Below, piece by piece: positions 1-6,323 of a DNA stretch of 10,052 nucleotides. The stretch comes from Phycisphaerales bacterium. Its GTDB lineage: Bacteria; Planctomycetota; Phycisphaerae; Tepidisphaerales; Tepidisphaeraceae. The position numbers were made by a program, and so were the translations under genes. Under the pieces are notes generated by a model that ran no database searches, was not told the DNA's origin, and saw only the letters and a program-made list of their open reading frames with translations. The first letter of the stretch is position 1. Each line of letters starts with the position of its first letter. The stretch spans positions 28,734 to 38,785 of the forward strand of contig PMAK01000155.1 of NCBI GenBank assembly GCA_003153655.1, in the 5' to 3' direction.

Positions 1-1
1 C

Positions 2-376
2 GTTGGCGTTGACATCAACCGCGAATTTTTTGAGCGGTGGCCGGATCAGCTCAGGCAAAAATATGAGCAATGGGATGGACTGTTCAGGAGCGGGGACAGA
101 TCCGGGCGTGGGGTGTTTTTGAAATTCGTCAATTTCCCGAAGAACGCCGGGGGGTTTACGGCGAACGTTTATTTTCGCGCGGTGTATGTGATGTATCCGC
201 GGCCCGTGCTGGTTGCGGAGCCGGGGGTTACGATCAACGGGACGATGCAGCTATTGGATGGCAATTCGATTCCGGATGAACGCTCCCTGCGGGATCGCGG
301 CGCTGGATCGATTGTTGTTTTGCATCTTGTGGGGATGCGGCCGGTTGTTGAGCGCGTGAAATGGTTGGACCAATGA
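2..376 (+). CDS. 3' part of an unrecognised protein (gene A), cut by the left edge
   Basis: The reading frame is open from base 2 to the TGA at 374-376, giving 124 visible residues; the start lies outside the window. I do not recognise the family. No transmembrane segment is visible; the segment is rich in charged and aromatic residues, with a central FRAVYVMYPRPVLV stretch and a C-terminus VVERVKWLDQ. The stop overlaps the next start as ATGA (373-376), which suggests translational coupling. The last 28 codons recur at 1884-1970, immediately before the start of a GT-C-like membrane protein, so gene A normally sits directly upstream of that glycosyltransferase. A role in the same envelope polysaccharide pathway is inferred from this arrangement only. 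The ATG at 113 is internal to the frame and is unlikely to be the real start. Confidence 0.75.
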   Translation, partial: VGVDINREFFERWPDQLRQKYEQWDGLFRSGDRSGRGVFLKFVNFPKNAGGFTANVYFRAVYVMYPRPVLVAEPGVTINGTMQLLDGNSIPDERSLRDRGAGSIVVLHLVGMRPVVERVKWLDQ

Positions 377-516
377 GCGTTACCTGGTGCGGACTTTATC
401 TTTGCTGTTTGGCGATGGCTGGTTATCCGGTTGTCGCCGGGCTTGCGCGGGGGCGGTCGCGGTGGGAGACACTTGGACTTTGTGCGTCCATGGGGCCGGG
501 GTTGATCAAGATCTGC
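289..516 (+). repeat. Long imperfect direct repeat, copy 1
   Basis: This stretch aligns without gaps, at a constant offset of 1594, with 1883-2110. Identity is about 80-85% by hand count. It spans the 3' end of gene A, the ATGA junction and the first 48 codons of the membrane-protein gene. Similarity fades just after ATCTGC at 511-516, which marks the fusion point of the chimeric ORF. Confidence 0.85.
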
Positions 517-1710
517 GTGTTGAATGCGGGAGTTTCGAGCTGCGCGAATAACGTCACTCGATCCGCTCAACCGTCACAGGGCAGAGATACACCGGTCGGC
601 GCAATGAACGCTTTTCGGACGGCAGTTCTGAATGGAGATATCGCCACTGTTGCTGATTCGTACGATACGCCCAAGGACGAGTCTTGCCGAATGGCATATG
701 CCCAGGCCCAAATCGCAAACGATCAGTTACTTCGAGCAGTAGAGTCACGCTTGGGGCACGATGCCGGCGTTCGTTTCGGTTTATGGTCGCAACGTAGCGG
801 TACGGTTGAGCCGCTACGACGGTATACAGCAGATGACTTCCGATCATTGGCGAGCAATCCGAATTTAGCAGAGGGAAGGATCGGGCCTAATGGCGCGTGG
901 CAGCCACTGCGTCGCGGGCCGGACGGAATCTGGCGGATTGCCCTTGGGGAGGAACAAACACGGCCAGAAGACGTGCTGCACATGACTGATCTTCATCAAA
1001 AACGAGCCGCTCTATACCAAGAACTGACAAATGAGCTCAATACTGGGCGAATCCGCAATCTGTATAAGATCATTGATGCAATTGATTCGCAAGATAGGGC
1101 GGTGAGCATGGCTTGGGGATTGAACCAGCTAGCGAGAGACGGACCGGCACTTTCGCCGGACGGCGCGAAGTTCGACGCTACGAGTTTCGACAAGAGTACA
1201 GTACGAGGTGCAATTGGCGCGTATTTCCGAGCCTTTACGGAACACGACAGGAAGGCGATTGCGGAGTTTTTCTATTCGGCGGGTGATCCGGACGGAAAGC
1301 TGGTGGCGGCGAATACCGAGAGAATTCTCACAGTTTTGCGGCTCAAAGATGCAATTAATCAAAAGTTTGGAAATCGCGGCGAAAGTTTCGTATCGGACGA
1401 TGTAGGTCTGGTCACGCCCGCTGACCTGGCTTGGTGGTGCGACGTCGAGCAACAGGAGAGCGATCGCGCGATTGGGTTCTTCGAAGACAACAGCCGAGTT
1501 TCATTTCGAAGGATCCATGGTGTCTGGAAACTGGACATCACACCAGCCTCACCACAGACGCCGGTGGAAGTGGGCAACGATATGGAGCATGATTCTAAAA
1601 TCCTGGATCAGACGACGGCCGATGTGTTGGCCGGCAAATATAAAGAATTGTCGAATGTACGAGATGCTTTGATCTCCGCAGATGTTGTACGAAAACAGAC
1701 GGGAAAATGA
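373..1710 (+). CDS. Chimeric ORF: membrane-protein N-terminus fused to a two-repeat putative lipoprotein
   Basis: This ORF encodes 445 residues from the ATG at 373, which overlaps the preceding TGA; an in-frame ATG at 361 is the alternative. Residues 1 to about 48 match the N-terminus of the GT-C-like protein at 1967 (both have WCGLYLCCLA, AGYPVVAGLARGRSR and MGPGLI). After this the two are unrelated. Just past the junction lies VSSC (residues 54-57), which fits a lipobox, so the donor was probably a lipoprotein whose own signal peptide has been replaced. The remainder is soluble and consists of two diverged repeats. Repeat 1 runs from about residue 75 to 245 (AMNAFRTAVLNGDIATVADSY, then PDGIWRIALG). 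Repeat 2 runs from about 277 to 440 (AIGAYFRAFTEHDRKAIAEF, then HGVWKLDITP). The layout recalls SnoaL/DUF4440-like repeats, but I cannot assign a family. GC is visibly lower than in neighbouring genes. It may be functional, using the captured hydrophobic segment for export, or it may be a fusion by-product. Confidence 0.65.
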   Translation: MSVTWCGLYLCCLAMAGYPVVAGLARGRSRWETLGLCASMGPGLIKICVLNAGVSSCANNVTRSAQPSQGRDTPVGAMNAFRTAVLNGDIATVADSYDTPKDESCRMAYAQAQIANDQLLRAVESRLGHDAGVRFGLWSQRSGTVEPLRRYTADDFRSLASNPNLAEGRIGPNGAWQPLRRGPDGIWRIALGEEQTRPEDVLHMTDLHQKRAALYQELTNELNTGRIRNLYKIIDAIDSQDRAVSMAWGLNQLARDGPALSPDGAKFDATSFDKSTVRGAIGAYFRAFTEHDRKAIAEFFYSAGDPDGKLVAANTERILTVLRLKDAINQKFGNRGESFVSDDVGLVTPADLAWWCDVEQQESDRAIGFFEDNSRVSFRRIHGVWKLDITPASPQTPVEVGNDMEHDSKILDQTTADVLAGKYKELSNVRDALISADVVRKQTGK

Positions 1711-1882
1711 GAGCGGAACCGGTGCGGTAGGTTGAAAAGATGTCACTTGCAGACAATCTTGATCTTCTCGTTTTCCGCTGAAACTGAGCGATCATACTCA
1801 CCGCATAAATCATGATCGCCAGCACTCATAGCGAGCGATATCCAAAATACTCTTGCGACCGTATCATAATCCACCAATCTCC
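1711..1882. other. Gene-free stretch between the chimeric ORF and the gene A remnant
   Basis: These 172 bases carry no credible ORF and no clear terminator hairpin with a T-run. The segment is more AT-rich than its surroundings and resembles the preceding cargo more than the host genes, so it is probably the right-hand part of the foreign segment. An ATCATGAT palindrome is visible near 1808-1817, with no assigned meaning. Confidence 0.5.
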
Positions 1883-2110
1883 GCGGGATCAGGGCGTTGG
1901 ATCGGTTGTTGTTTTGCATCTTGAGGGAATGAGGCCGGTGGTTGAGCGGGTAAAGTGGTTGGACGAATGAGCATTTTCTGGTGCGGCCTTTATCTTTGCT
2001 GTCTGGCGGTGGCTGGGTATCCGGTTGTCGCGGGGCTTGCGCGGGGCAGGTCGCGATTGGAGACGGTGGGATTTTCGATTTGTATGGGGCCGGGGTTGAT
2101 TGCTATCTGC
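1883..2110 (+). repeat. Long imperfect direct repeat, copy 2
   Basis: This is the partner of 289-516. It begins abruptly at GCGGGATC, with no similarity further left, and ends at 2110 inside the intact GT-C-like gene. The reading frames and the ATGA overlap are preserved at the same places. Recombination between the copies would remove 1594 bp and leave an intact gene A next to an intact gene B. Confidence 0.85.
1884..1970 (+). pseudogene. 28-codon 3' remnant of a second copy of gene A
   Basis: Read in the frame ending at the TGA at 1968-1970, this encodes 28 residues. The last 20 or so (VVVLHLEGMRPVVERVKWLD, then E) closely match the C-terminus of the gene A product (VVLHLVGMRPVVERVKWLD, then Q). 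The frame is intact and the substitutions are mostly conservative, so it was part of a working gene until fairly recently. No start codon or upstream part is present; the match stops at 1883. The TGA still overlaps the next ATG as ATGA. It is probably not translated on its own, but it preserves the local context of the downstream start. Confidence 0.8.
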
Positions 2111-3334
2111 CTGATCTTTCTGTCGATGCTGGGACTTCGGCCGGGGCGGGTGGAGATTCTGGTGTTGACGGGTTTGTGCGCGGCGGTTGGGATATTCCTG
2201 TATCGGCGCGGTCGGCCGCAGGATGTGATTGAACACGGCGGGCGGGTCTTTCCGCTTTGGGGAGTGATATGCGCGGTGGCGATTGCTTATGGATTTGCCT
2301 CTCTGGTGATCGATACGGTGCATTATCCGGTGATTGAATGGGATGCGTTTGCGATCTGGCAATTGAAGGCTGAGGTGTTGACGCATCTGCCGCTTCATCC
2401 GCGACCGGGGTATTTCTCGGATGTGAATCTCAGCTATAGCCATCTGCGGTATCCGCTGCTGGTTCCGATGATGTCGGCGGGTATGCATGCGATGAGCGGG
2501 CGGATGAATGATTTGAGCAAGACGATTGCGCTGCTGCTTTATCCGGGAATGCTGATGGTGGTGTTCGCGGCGGTGAGGAGAATCAATGGGATCAGCGCGG
2601 GATTGACGGCGGTGGCGCTGCTCTCCTGCCTGCAGCCGATGCTGCGGTATGGCGGTGCGGGAACGGCGGAGATGGCGCTTACGGCGTTCTATGCGTGCAG
2701 TTTGCTGTGCCTGCTGCGATGGCGGGAGAACGGGCGATGGGGAGATTTGCTGCTATGTGCGCTGTTCAGCGCTTGGATGACGTGGTCGAAGAATGAAGGT
2801 CTGGCGCTGGCGGCGGTGAATGCTGTGGTGCTTGCGGGGCTCAAGGTGCGCGGATCGCGGCGGCGCGGGTTGGTTGGGGCGGCGATGTTTGTGGTGATTG
2901 TCGCGGCGATCTATTTGCCTTGGGTTGCATACTCGTGGGGCTTGCCTCGAACGGATGAGGATTATGCCGGGAACCTAACTGTTCATGGGATCATCTCCAA
3001 TATTGGCCGCGTGCCGCGGATATTGGGGGCGATCTTTGTGGAGATGGTGGATTGGCAATATTGGGGGCTGTTCTGGTTTGTGACGCTGATTCTGGTTGTG
3101 GTCCAACGGCGGCGGTTTGCGTGTCCCGCGGTGGCGATCATTGGCGTGTTGCTGGCGCTTCATCTGCTGGCGTATCTTCCGCCGCTGATGGTGGTGACGA
3201 GTTGGAATCTTGATGAACTTCTGGCGGTGACGACGGATCGATTGCTGATGCACGCGGCGCCGGCGGCGGCGATTTTGATTGGGTTGCTTTTGCCCGCGTG
3301 GGCGGGCGGAACGGCGAGAAACCTGGATCAGTGA
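1967..3334 (+). CDS. GT-C-like integral membrane glycosyltransferase (gene B)
   Basis: This gene encodes 455 residues from the ATG at 1967, overlapping the preceding TGA; an in-frame GTG at 1955 is the alternative. The protein is strongly hydrophobic, with about ten predicted membrane segments, the first at residues 3-24. After the second or third segment lies a large loop carrying EWDAFAIWQLKAEVL (D126) and then H159-x-R161-Y162-P163. This Asp plus H-x-x-YP arrangement is typical of GT-C enzymes related to GT39/ArnT/PMT, which transfer sugars from polyprenyl-phosphate donors on the outer face of the membrane. WSKNEG (273-278) is a further conserved-looking loop between segments. The length fits the family core. 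Its partner is probably gene A, through ATGA coupling, and an envelope polysaccharide or glycoprotein role is inferred. The last 7 bp overlap the convergent gene. The exact family and substrate are not certain. Confidence 0.75.
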   Translation: MSIFWCGLYLCCLAVAGYPVVAGLARGRSRLETVGFSICMGPGLIAICLIFLSMLGLRPGRVEILVLTGLCAAVGIFLYRRGRPQDVIEHGGRVFPLWGVICAVAIAYGFASLVIDTVHYPVIEWDAFAIWQLKAEVLTHLPLHPRPGYFSDVNLSYSHLRYPLLVPMMSAGMHAMSGRMNDLSKTIALLLYPGMLMVVFAAVRRINGISAGLTAVALLSCLQPMLRYGGAGTAEMALTAFYACSLLCLLRWRENGRWGDLLLCALFSAWMTWSKNEGLALAAVNAVVLAGLKVRGSRRRGLVGAAMFVVIVAAIYLPWVAYSWGLPRTDEDYAGNLTVHGIISNIGRVPRILGAIFVEMVDWQYWGLFWFVTLILVVVQRRRFACPAVAIIGVLLALHLLAYLPPLMVVTSWNLDELLAVTTDRLLMHAAPAAAILIGLLLPAWAGGTARNLDQ

Positions 3335-4845
3335 TTAGCGCCGTCGAGGACTTTTTGGTGGGCGTCTTTTAGAAGCTGCTCGATGTCGCCGGGCCAGTGG
3401 TCGTGGGGAAGCTGTTCGACTTGCTGATAATAGTATTCGGCGGCGGCGAAGTCGCTGCGATGTTCGGCGTCCATTCCGTTGCCGCGAAGTTCCATGGCGA
3501 GGGTATCAAGATCGCCGCCGGCGGATTGGCGGAGCTTTTGGGTGGCGGCGGCAGCGGCGGCGGTGCTGGCGTCGTTTGGTCCGGGGATGACGATATTTGA
3601 TGCAACTGATGAAGAAGGCGCGGGCGATGGTGACACGGGCGGCGTGTCATTCGTGGGTTGAACGACGGATGCGGCCTGCTGGACTACTGTGGGCTTGGAA
3701 ACCGGGGGAAGTGTGTACGACAAGGGTGGAACATCGCCTGGCTGCGGCTTTGGAGGAGTCGCCACTGGAGTGGAAATTGGCGTTGTGATTGGGGGCGAAT
3801 CGATCGGCGGCGGCATCATCCAATTTGGCGTTTGCGCGATCACAGCTTTTTGCGATGGTGAATCCGTGGCGTGAGTGTCAGTTGAAGCCGTTGCGGGCGG
3901 AGATGCGTCTTGCACCCAATCAACGATGCGCTGGCGAAGCGATGGATTGTAGTAGAACGTCGCGGCGGTTCCGCCGAAAATCAAAAACATGGCGGCGGCG
4001 GCGACGAGGCGCTTGATGAGGCCGACGTTGCGGCGGCGCGTGCGCGGGGCGTCCATTGTCGGGTCATATTGAAGGCTGAATGCGGCGGCGAGTTCTCTGG
4101 CACTGAGAACTCCTTCCTGGGGACGCTGCCGCGGACGGGTTTGCAAATCCGACGACGCATTGTGAGGCGAAGGCATCTCGGCCAGTTCAGCCATGGTTTC
4201 GGCGGCGGAGGGAATTTGCGTCTGCGATCGTGGGCTGCGAAGCGGATCATTTTCCGCGGCGGCGGCCGGCCGCATGGGTTCTTCGCGCGGGGTTTCCGTG
4301 CGCGGCCGCTCGATCTGGATGGGGGCGGATGGGCGAGGAGATTTCACCTCGCGATAGACGGCCTTGGCTGATTGCGGATCGTGCTCGAGCAGCGCATCAG
4401 GATTTGGCGGAAGCTCCTGCGAGCGAGAGCAACGGGCGCAGAATGTGGAGGTGCGCTGGACTTCTCCGCCGCAGGAATAGCAGAGGCCGAATTCGCGGCT
4501 GATGCCTTTGACGCGGGCTGCGAACCGCCAGAGTTGATAGGTTGTCGGCCCGCGAATGACGGATCGTGGGGTAATCTGGCCTTTACGAATGAGGGCCAGA
4601 AGGGTGCTGCATTTCATTCCCGGCGCGGAGGGATTGCGGGACTGCATGACATACCAGGGTCCGACCCGAGCGCGGGTGGCCTGACGGGTCATGGCGGAGT
4701 TTTCCATCTTGCAGCGGGAACAGGCACCGTCGGTTTTTTCGGAGATCGCTCCGCAGAATGGGCAGACGGACATGACAGGAGCCGCCGACTTACCGGGGTC
4801 TGTCGCGCGATTCAACTCATTCGGAATGGTATCAGAGCGCGTCAT
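3328..4845 (-). CDS. Zinc-ribbon / GYF_2-like protein with a single membrane anchor
   Basis: This gene encodes 505 residues. Domains in order: zinc ribbon 1 (C28-x2-C31, C42-x2-C45); a GYF_2-like domain (about 61-110), starting GPWYVM and including IRKGQITPRSVIRGPTTYQLWRFA; zinc ribbon 2 (C122-x2-C125, C136-x2-C139); a charged, Pro-rich linker (about 145-270); one membrane segment (about 276-299, AAAAMFLIFGG); a Pro/Ser/Thr-rich stretch (about 315-430); and a C-terminal helical part with a short poly-Ala run and a TPR-like helix pair (about 435-500, FAAAEYYYQQVEQL). Positive residues before the anchor (RTRRRN, KR) suggest a cytoplasmic N-terminus and a periplasmic C-terminus. Such zinc-ribbon/GYF_2 proteins are common in planctomycetes; their function is unknown, and protein-protein interaction is presumed. 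The start at 4845 lacks a good Shine-Dalgarno; M25 (4773) is possible. Its stop lies inside the convergent gene's last codons. Confidence 0.85.
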   Translation of the reverse strand: MTRSDTIPNELNRATDPGKSAAPVMSVCPFCGAISEKTDGACSRCKMENSAMTRQATRARVGPWYVMQSRNPSAPGMKCSTLLALIRKGQITPRSVIRGPTTYQLWRFAARVKGISREFGLCYSCGGEVQRTSTFCARCSRSQELPPNPDALLEHDPQSAKAVYREVKSPRPSAPIQIERPRTETPREEPMRPAAAAENDPLRSPRSQTQIPSAAETMAELAEMPSPHNASSDLQTRPRQRPQEGVLSARELAAAFSLQYDPTMDAPRTRRRNVGLIKRLVAAAAMFLIFGGTAATFYYNPSLRQRIVDWVQDASPPATASTDTHATDSPSQKAVIAQTPNWMMPPPIDSPPITTPISTPVATPPKPQPGDVPPLSYTLPPVSKPTVVQQAASVVQPTNDTPPVSPSPAPSSSVASNIVIPGPNDASTAAAAAATQKLRQSAGGDLDTLAMELRGNGMDAEHRSDFAAAEYYYQQVEQLPHDHWPGDIEQLLKDAHQKVLDGANH

Positions 4846-5047
4846 TGGAGTCTGTTAAAGCCTCTGGCAAAACACTTTAGCGATCAACCCAAGTCATACG
4901 CAACGCAGAGGCGATTCCCGAGCGAGAAAATGGTTGAAGGCAGGTTAACTTAAAGGGGGCCGGACGTCCACTCCATTCATTGTTGTAGACCGAAAAATTT
5001 GAGATGCGCATTGTCGCACCCTCTTTCGTGGCCGTACCGCCGCAATT
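4846..5047. other. Spacer between two minus-strand genes
   Basis: This 202-bp gap lies between the end of the CMD-family gene and the start of the zinc-ribbon/GYF_2-like gene. No ORF is convincing. A GGACGTCC palindrome (about 4971-4978) sits next to a C-rich run, but no stem followed by a clear T-run is seen on the minus strand. A weak minus-strand promoter for the 4845 gene (TTGCGT, 18 bp, TAAAGT) can be read but is not persuasive. Confidence 0.4.
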
Positions 5048-5587
5048 TCAGGCAATACCGACTGTCACCTTCGGAAAATCCACCTCCACCTGGTTCAGGT
5101 TATTGAAATAATTGGTGAAAACGTTGAGGGCGACGTTGGCGACGACCTCGGCGATGTCGCCGTCATCCAAGCCGGCGGAACGGGCGGAACTGACATCGGC
5201 ATCGGAGACGTTGCCCTTGGTGGCGGCGACTTTCTGGGCGAGGACGATGGCGGCGCTGGTTTTGCGATCGGCGGCGCGGCCGAGGCGGGCGTCGCGGATG
5301 GCGGCGTCGTCGAGGCCGGCCTGTTTTCCGAGAACGGTATGGGCGGAAAGACAGTATTCGGTGCAGTTGGACTGGGCGACGACGAGTGCGATGGATTCGC
5401 GGGTTTTGGCGTCTAGTTTGCCTTCGCGGAGGGCTCCGCTGAATTTGAGGAAGGCGTCGAGGACGGCCGGGCTATTGGCCATGGCGCGGAAGATGTTTAA
5501 AAGCATCTTTTTGGATTCGAGCTCGGCCATCATGGGTTGGGATTTGGATGGGGCCTGGGATTTTTCGAGATTTTTCAGACGGGGCAT
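5048..5587 (-). CDS. Carboxymuconolactone decarboxylase / AhpD-family protein
   Basis: This gene encodes 179 residues. The core LDAKTRESIALVVAQSNCTE followed by YCLSAHTVLGKQAGL is the classic all-helical CMD/AhpD signature. In AhpD the motif C-x2-C-x3-H forms a redox thiol pair with a proton-relay histidine and reduces peroxides or peroxiredoxin partners. Here the residues are C75, C79 and H83, so the cysteines are three residues apart rather than two. C79 and H83 align with the resolving positions and E64 with the family's conserved Glu. A lysine/serine-rich N-terminal extension of about 25 residues precedes the core; no signal peptide is visible, so the protein is probably cytoplasmic. GGAAAGGA lies about 10 bases upstream of the ATG and supports this start. 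A redox role is inferred from the family; decarboxylase activity is unlikely for this subgroup. Confidence 0.88.
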   Translation of the reverse strand: MPRLKNLEKSQAPSKSQPMMAELESKKMLLNIFRAMANSPAVLDAFLKFSGALREGKLDAKTRESIALVVAQSNCTEYCLSAHTVLGKQAGLDDAAIRDARLGRAADRKTSAAIVLAQKVAATKGNVSDADVSSARSAGLDDGDIAEVVANVALNVFTNYFNNLNQVEVDFPKVTVGIA

Positions 5588-5703
5588 TTGTCGGCTTTCC
5601 TTTCCGGTAAAAGCTCTGAGTCGCGGGCCAAGGGTATCAAGGGATGAGAGAAAGTGTCAATTCGATAGTGATGGGTTTGGTAAAGTTTTATGTGGGGTAA
5701 AAA

Positions 5704-5736
5704 AATGCCCCATTGTGCCACGAAATGTCCCATTTC
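5704..5736. promoter_or_regulatory. Two tandem AATG-N3-CATT palindromes, candidate regulator site
   Basis: AATGCCCCATT (5704-5714) and GAAATGTCCCATTTC (5722-5736) are inverted repeats around a 3-base spacer. The second has perfect 6-bp arms. Their centres are 20 bp apart, about two helical turns. They lie about 120-135 bp upstream of the CMD-family start on the minus strand. This geometry suits a dimeric regulator bound twice, but a dispersed repeat is also possible. Confidence 0.3.
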
Positions 5737-5737
5737 C

Positions 5738-5756
5738 GGGGGAGGGGGGTGGGGGG
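5738..5756 (+). other. Potential G-quadruplex run
   Basis: The sequence GGGGGAGGGGGGTGGGGGG contains runs of 5, 6 and 6 G separated by single bases. Splitting one six-G run gives the four tracts needed for an intramolecular quadruplex. It lies immediately beside the tandem palindromes in the leader of the minus-strand CMD-family gene, where the C-rich strand would be the transcript sense. Confidence 0.4.
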
Positions 5757-5766
5757 TCGCTGCGCG

Positions 5767-5826
5767 AGAGAGTGGAATGGTAGAGAGTGGAGCAGTAGAG
5801 CGCGTGGAATGGGTAGACAATGGGGT
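5767..5826 (+). repeat. Short imperfect tandem repeat, unit about 15-18 bp
   Basis: The units AGAGAGTGGAATGGT (5767-5781), AGAGAGTGGAGCAGT (5782-5796), AGAGCGCGTGGAATGGGT (5797-5814) and a partial AGACAATGGGGT (5815-5826) follow each other directly. The copies are few and diverged. There is no unique spacer, so this is not a CRISPR array; slippage is the simplest origin. Confidence 0.55.
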
Positions 5827-5891
5827 ATGACCAGCGTGGCGCGAACTAATTTCGGCCCGCGCGCGGGGCCGGCCGACTGATGTCGCTAATT

Positions 5892-5909
5892 GCATATGTG
5901 AACATATGC
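5892..5909. promoter_or_regulatory. Perfect 8-2-8 palindrome resembling an ArsR/SmtB-family operator
   Basis: GCATATGTGAACATATGC has two perfect 8-bp arms around GA. The core ATATGTGAACATAT resembles the ATA-rich TGAACA-centred operators bound by ArsR/SmtB-family metal or redox repressors. A possible plus-strand promoter overlaps it (TTGCAT at 5890-5895, 15-bp spacer, TAACAT at 5911-5916). On the minus strand, TTGCAA (5927-5932) with a 17-bp spacer to CATATG would read toward the CMD-family gene about 300 bp away. No ArsR-type gene lies within the window, so the regulated gene is unclear. Confidence 0.4.
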
Positions 5910-6099
5910 CTAACATGGCTCGCGTTTGCAACGAAAAAATCCTGGGTGCTGGCGAGCCCTTGCAGCAGAGTGCATCCACATAGGAACAGATACGCGGAAA
6001 AAAGGGTCTTCATTGTTGGCGGCATTGTACGCGAGGCTTGGGCGTCTATCACCGGAAATGGATGGGGGGGTCGGCCTGGGAATTATGCGATTTGATTCC

Positions 6100-6187
6100 G
6101 CTTTATTTTCCCAACGCGAGGTTTAGCTTGAATGCCATGTTCGTGTGTCTGCGATGTGGGTATGACTTGAATGGAAAGGGAACCTGA
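6100..6187 (+). pseudogene. Decayed 5' copy of the CLRCGYDL zinc-ribbon gene
   Basis: Bases 6100-6169 align ungapped with 6513-6582 at an offset of 413, about 79% identical by hand count. The codon matching the ATG at 6526 is AAC here, but the ATG at 6137 is kept (matching 6550). From it the frame reads MFVCLRCGYDLNGKGT and stops at TGA 6185-6187. Only the first half of the zinc ribbon (CxxC) remains. The TGA falls where the second zinc-ligand Cys would be expected, so either a TGC-to-TGA change or replacement by the REP-like palindrome at 6176 ended the gene. No membrane part follows. Confidence 0.7.
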
Positions 6188-6203
6188 CCCCCTTCTTTGG
6201 TCA
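6176..6203. repeat. REP-like palindromic sequence
   Basis: Nested inverted repeats are visible: AAGGG (6176-6180) with CCCTT (6190-6194), and TGACC (6185-6189) with GGTCA (6199-6203). The GGGAACCTGACCCC core resembles the GGTCAGG-containing REP palindromes mobilised by REP-associated (Y1) transposases. No transposase gene is in the window, so the assignment rests on motif resemblance alone. Confidence 0.35.
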
Positions 6204-6323
6204 GCCTTCAGCGCCCGCCGATGAGACTTTAATTCCTTAACGTTCTTCTCGTTGTGCAGGATTCGTTTTGTTGTGCAGAAGGCTTCTAGTGTGCAAAGCT
6301 GAAATTGCAAGGGGAAAATTCTT

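Noticed and set aside
1889..2488. 199-codon minus-strand frame across the start of gene B
   Set aside because: Arg/His/Gln-rich antisense shadow; the + strand has clear membrane-protein coding.
3538..3562. GGC/GCG-rich triplet run resembling a microsatellite
   Set aside because: It encodes the short poly-Ala stretch near the C-terminus of the minus-strand zinc-ribbon/GYF_2-like protein; coding low complexity explains it.
5767..5826. Short tandem repeats as a possible CRISPR array
   Set aside because: Units are contiguous, without unique spacers, diverged and only about 15-18 bp; no cas gene is present.
5575..5979. 134-codon minus-strand frame overlapping the CMD-family start
   Set aside because: Its product is mostly the translation of palindromes, the G-run and tandem repeats, with no recognisable domain.
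5880..6095. 71-codon plus-strand frame downstream of the CG-rich palindrome
   Set aside because: Its start overlaps the operator-like palindrome, there is no Shine-Dalgarno and the product has no family resemblance. Expression data could revive it.
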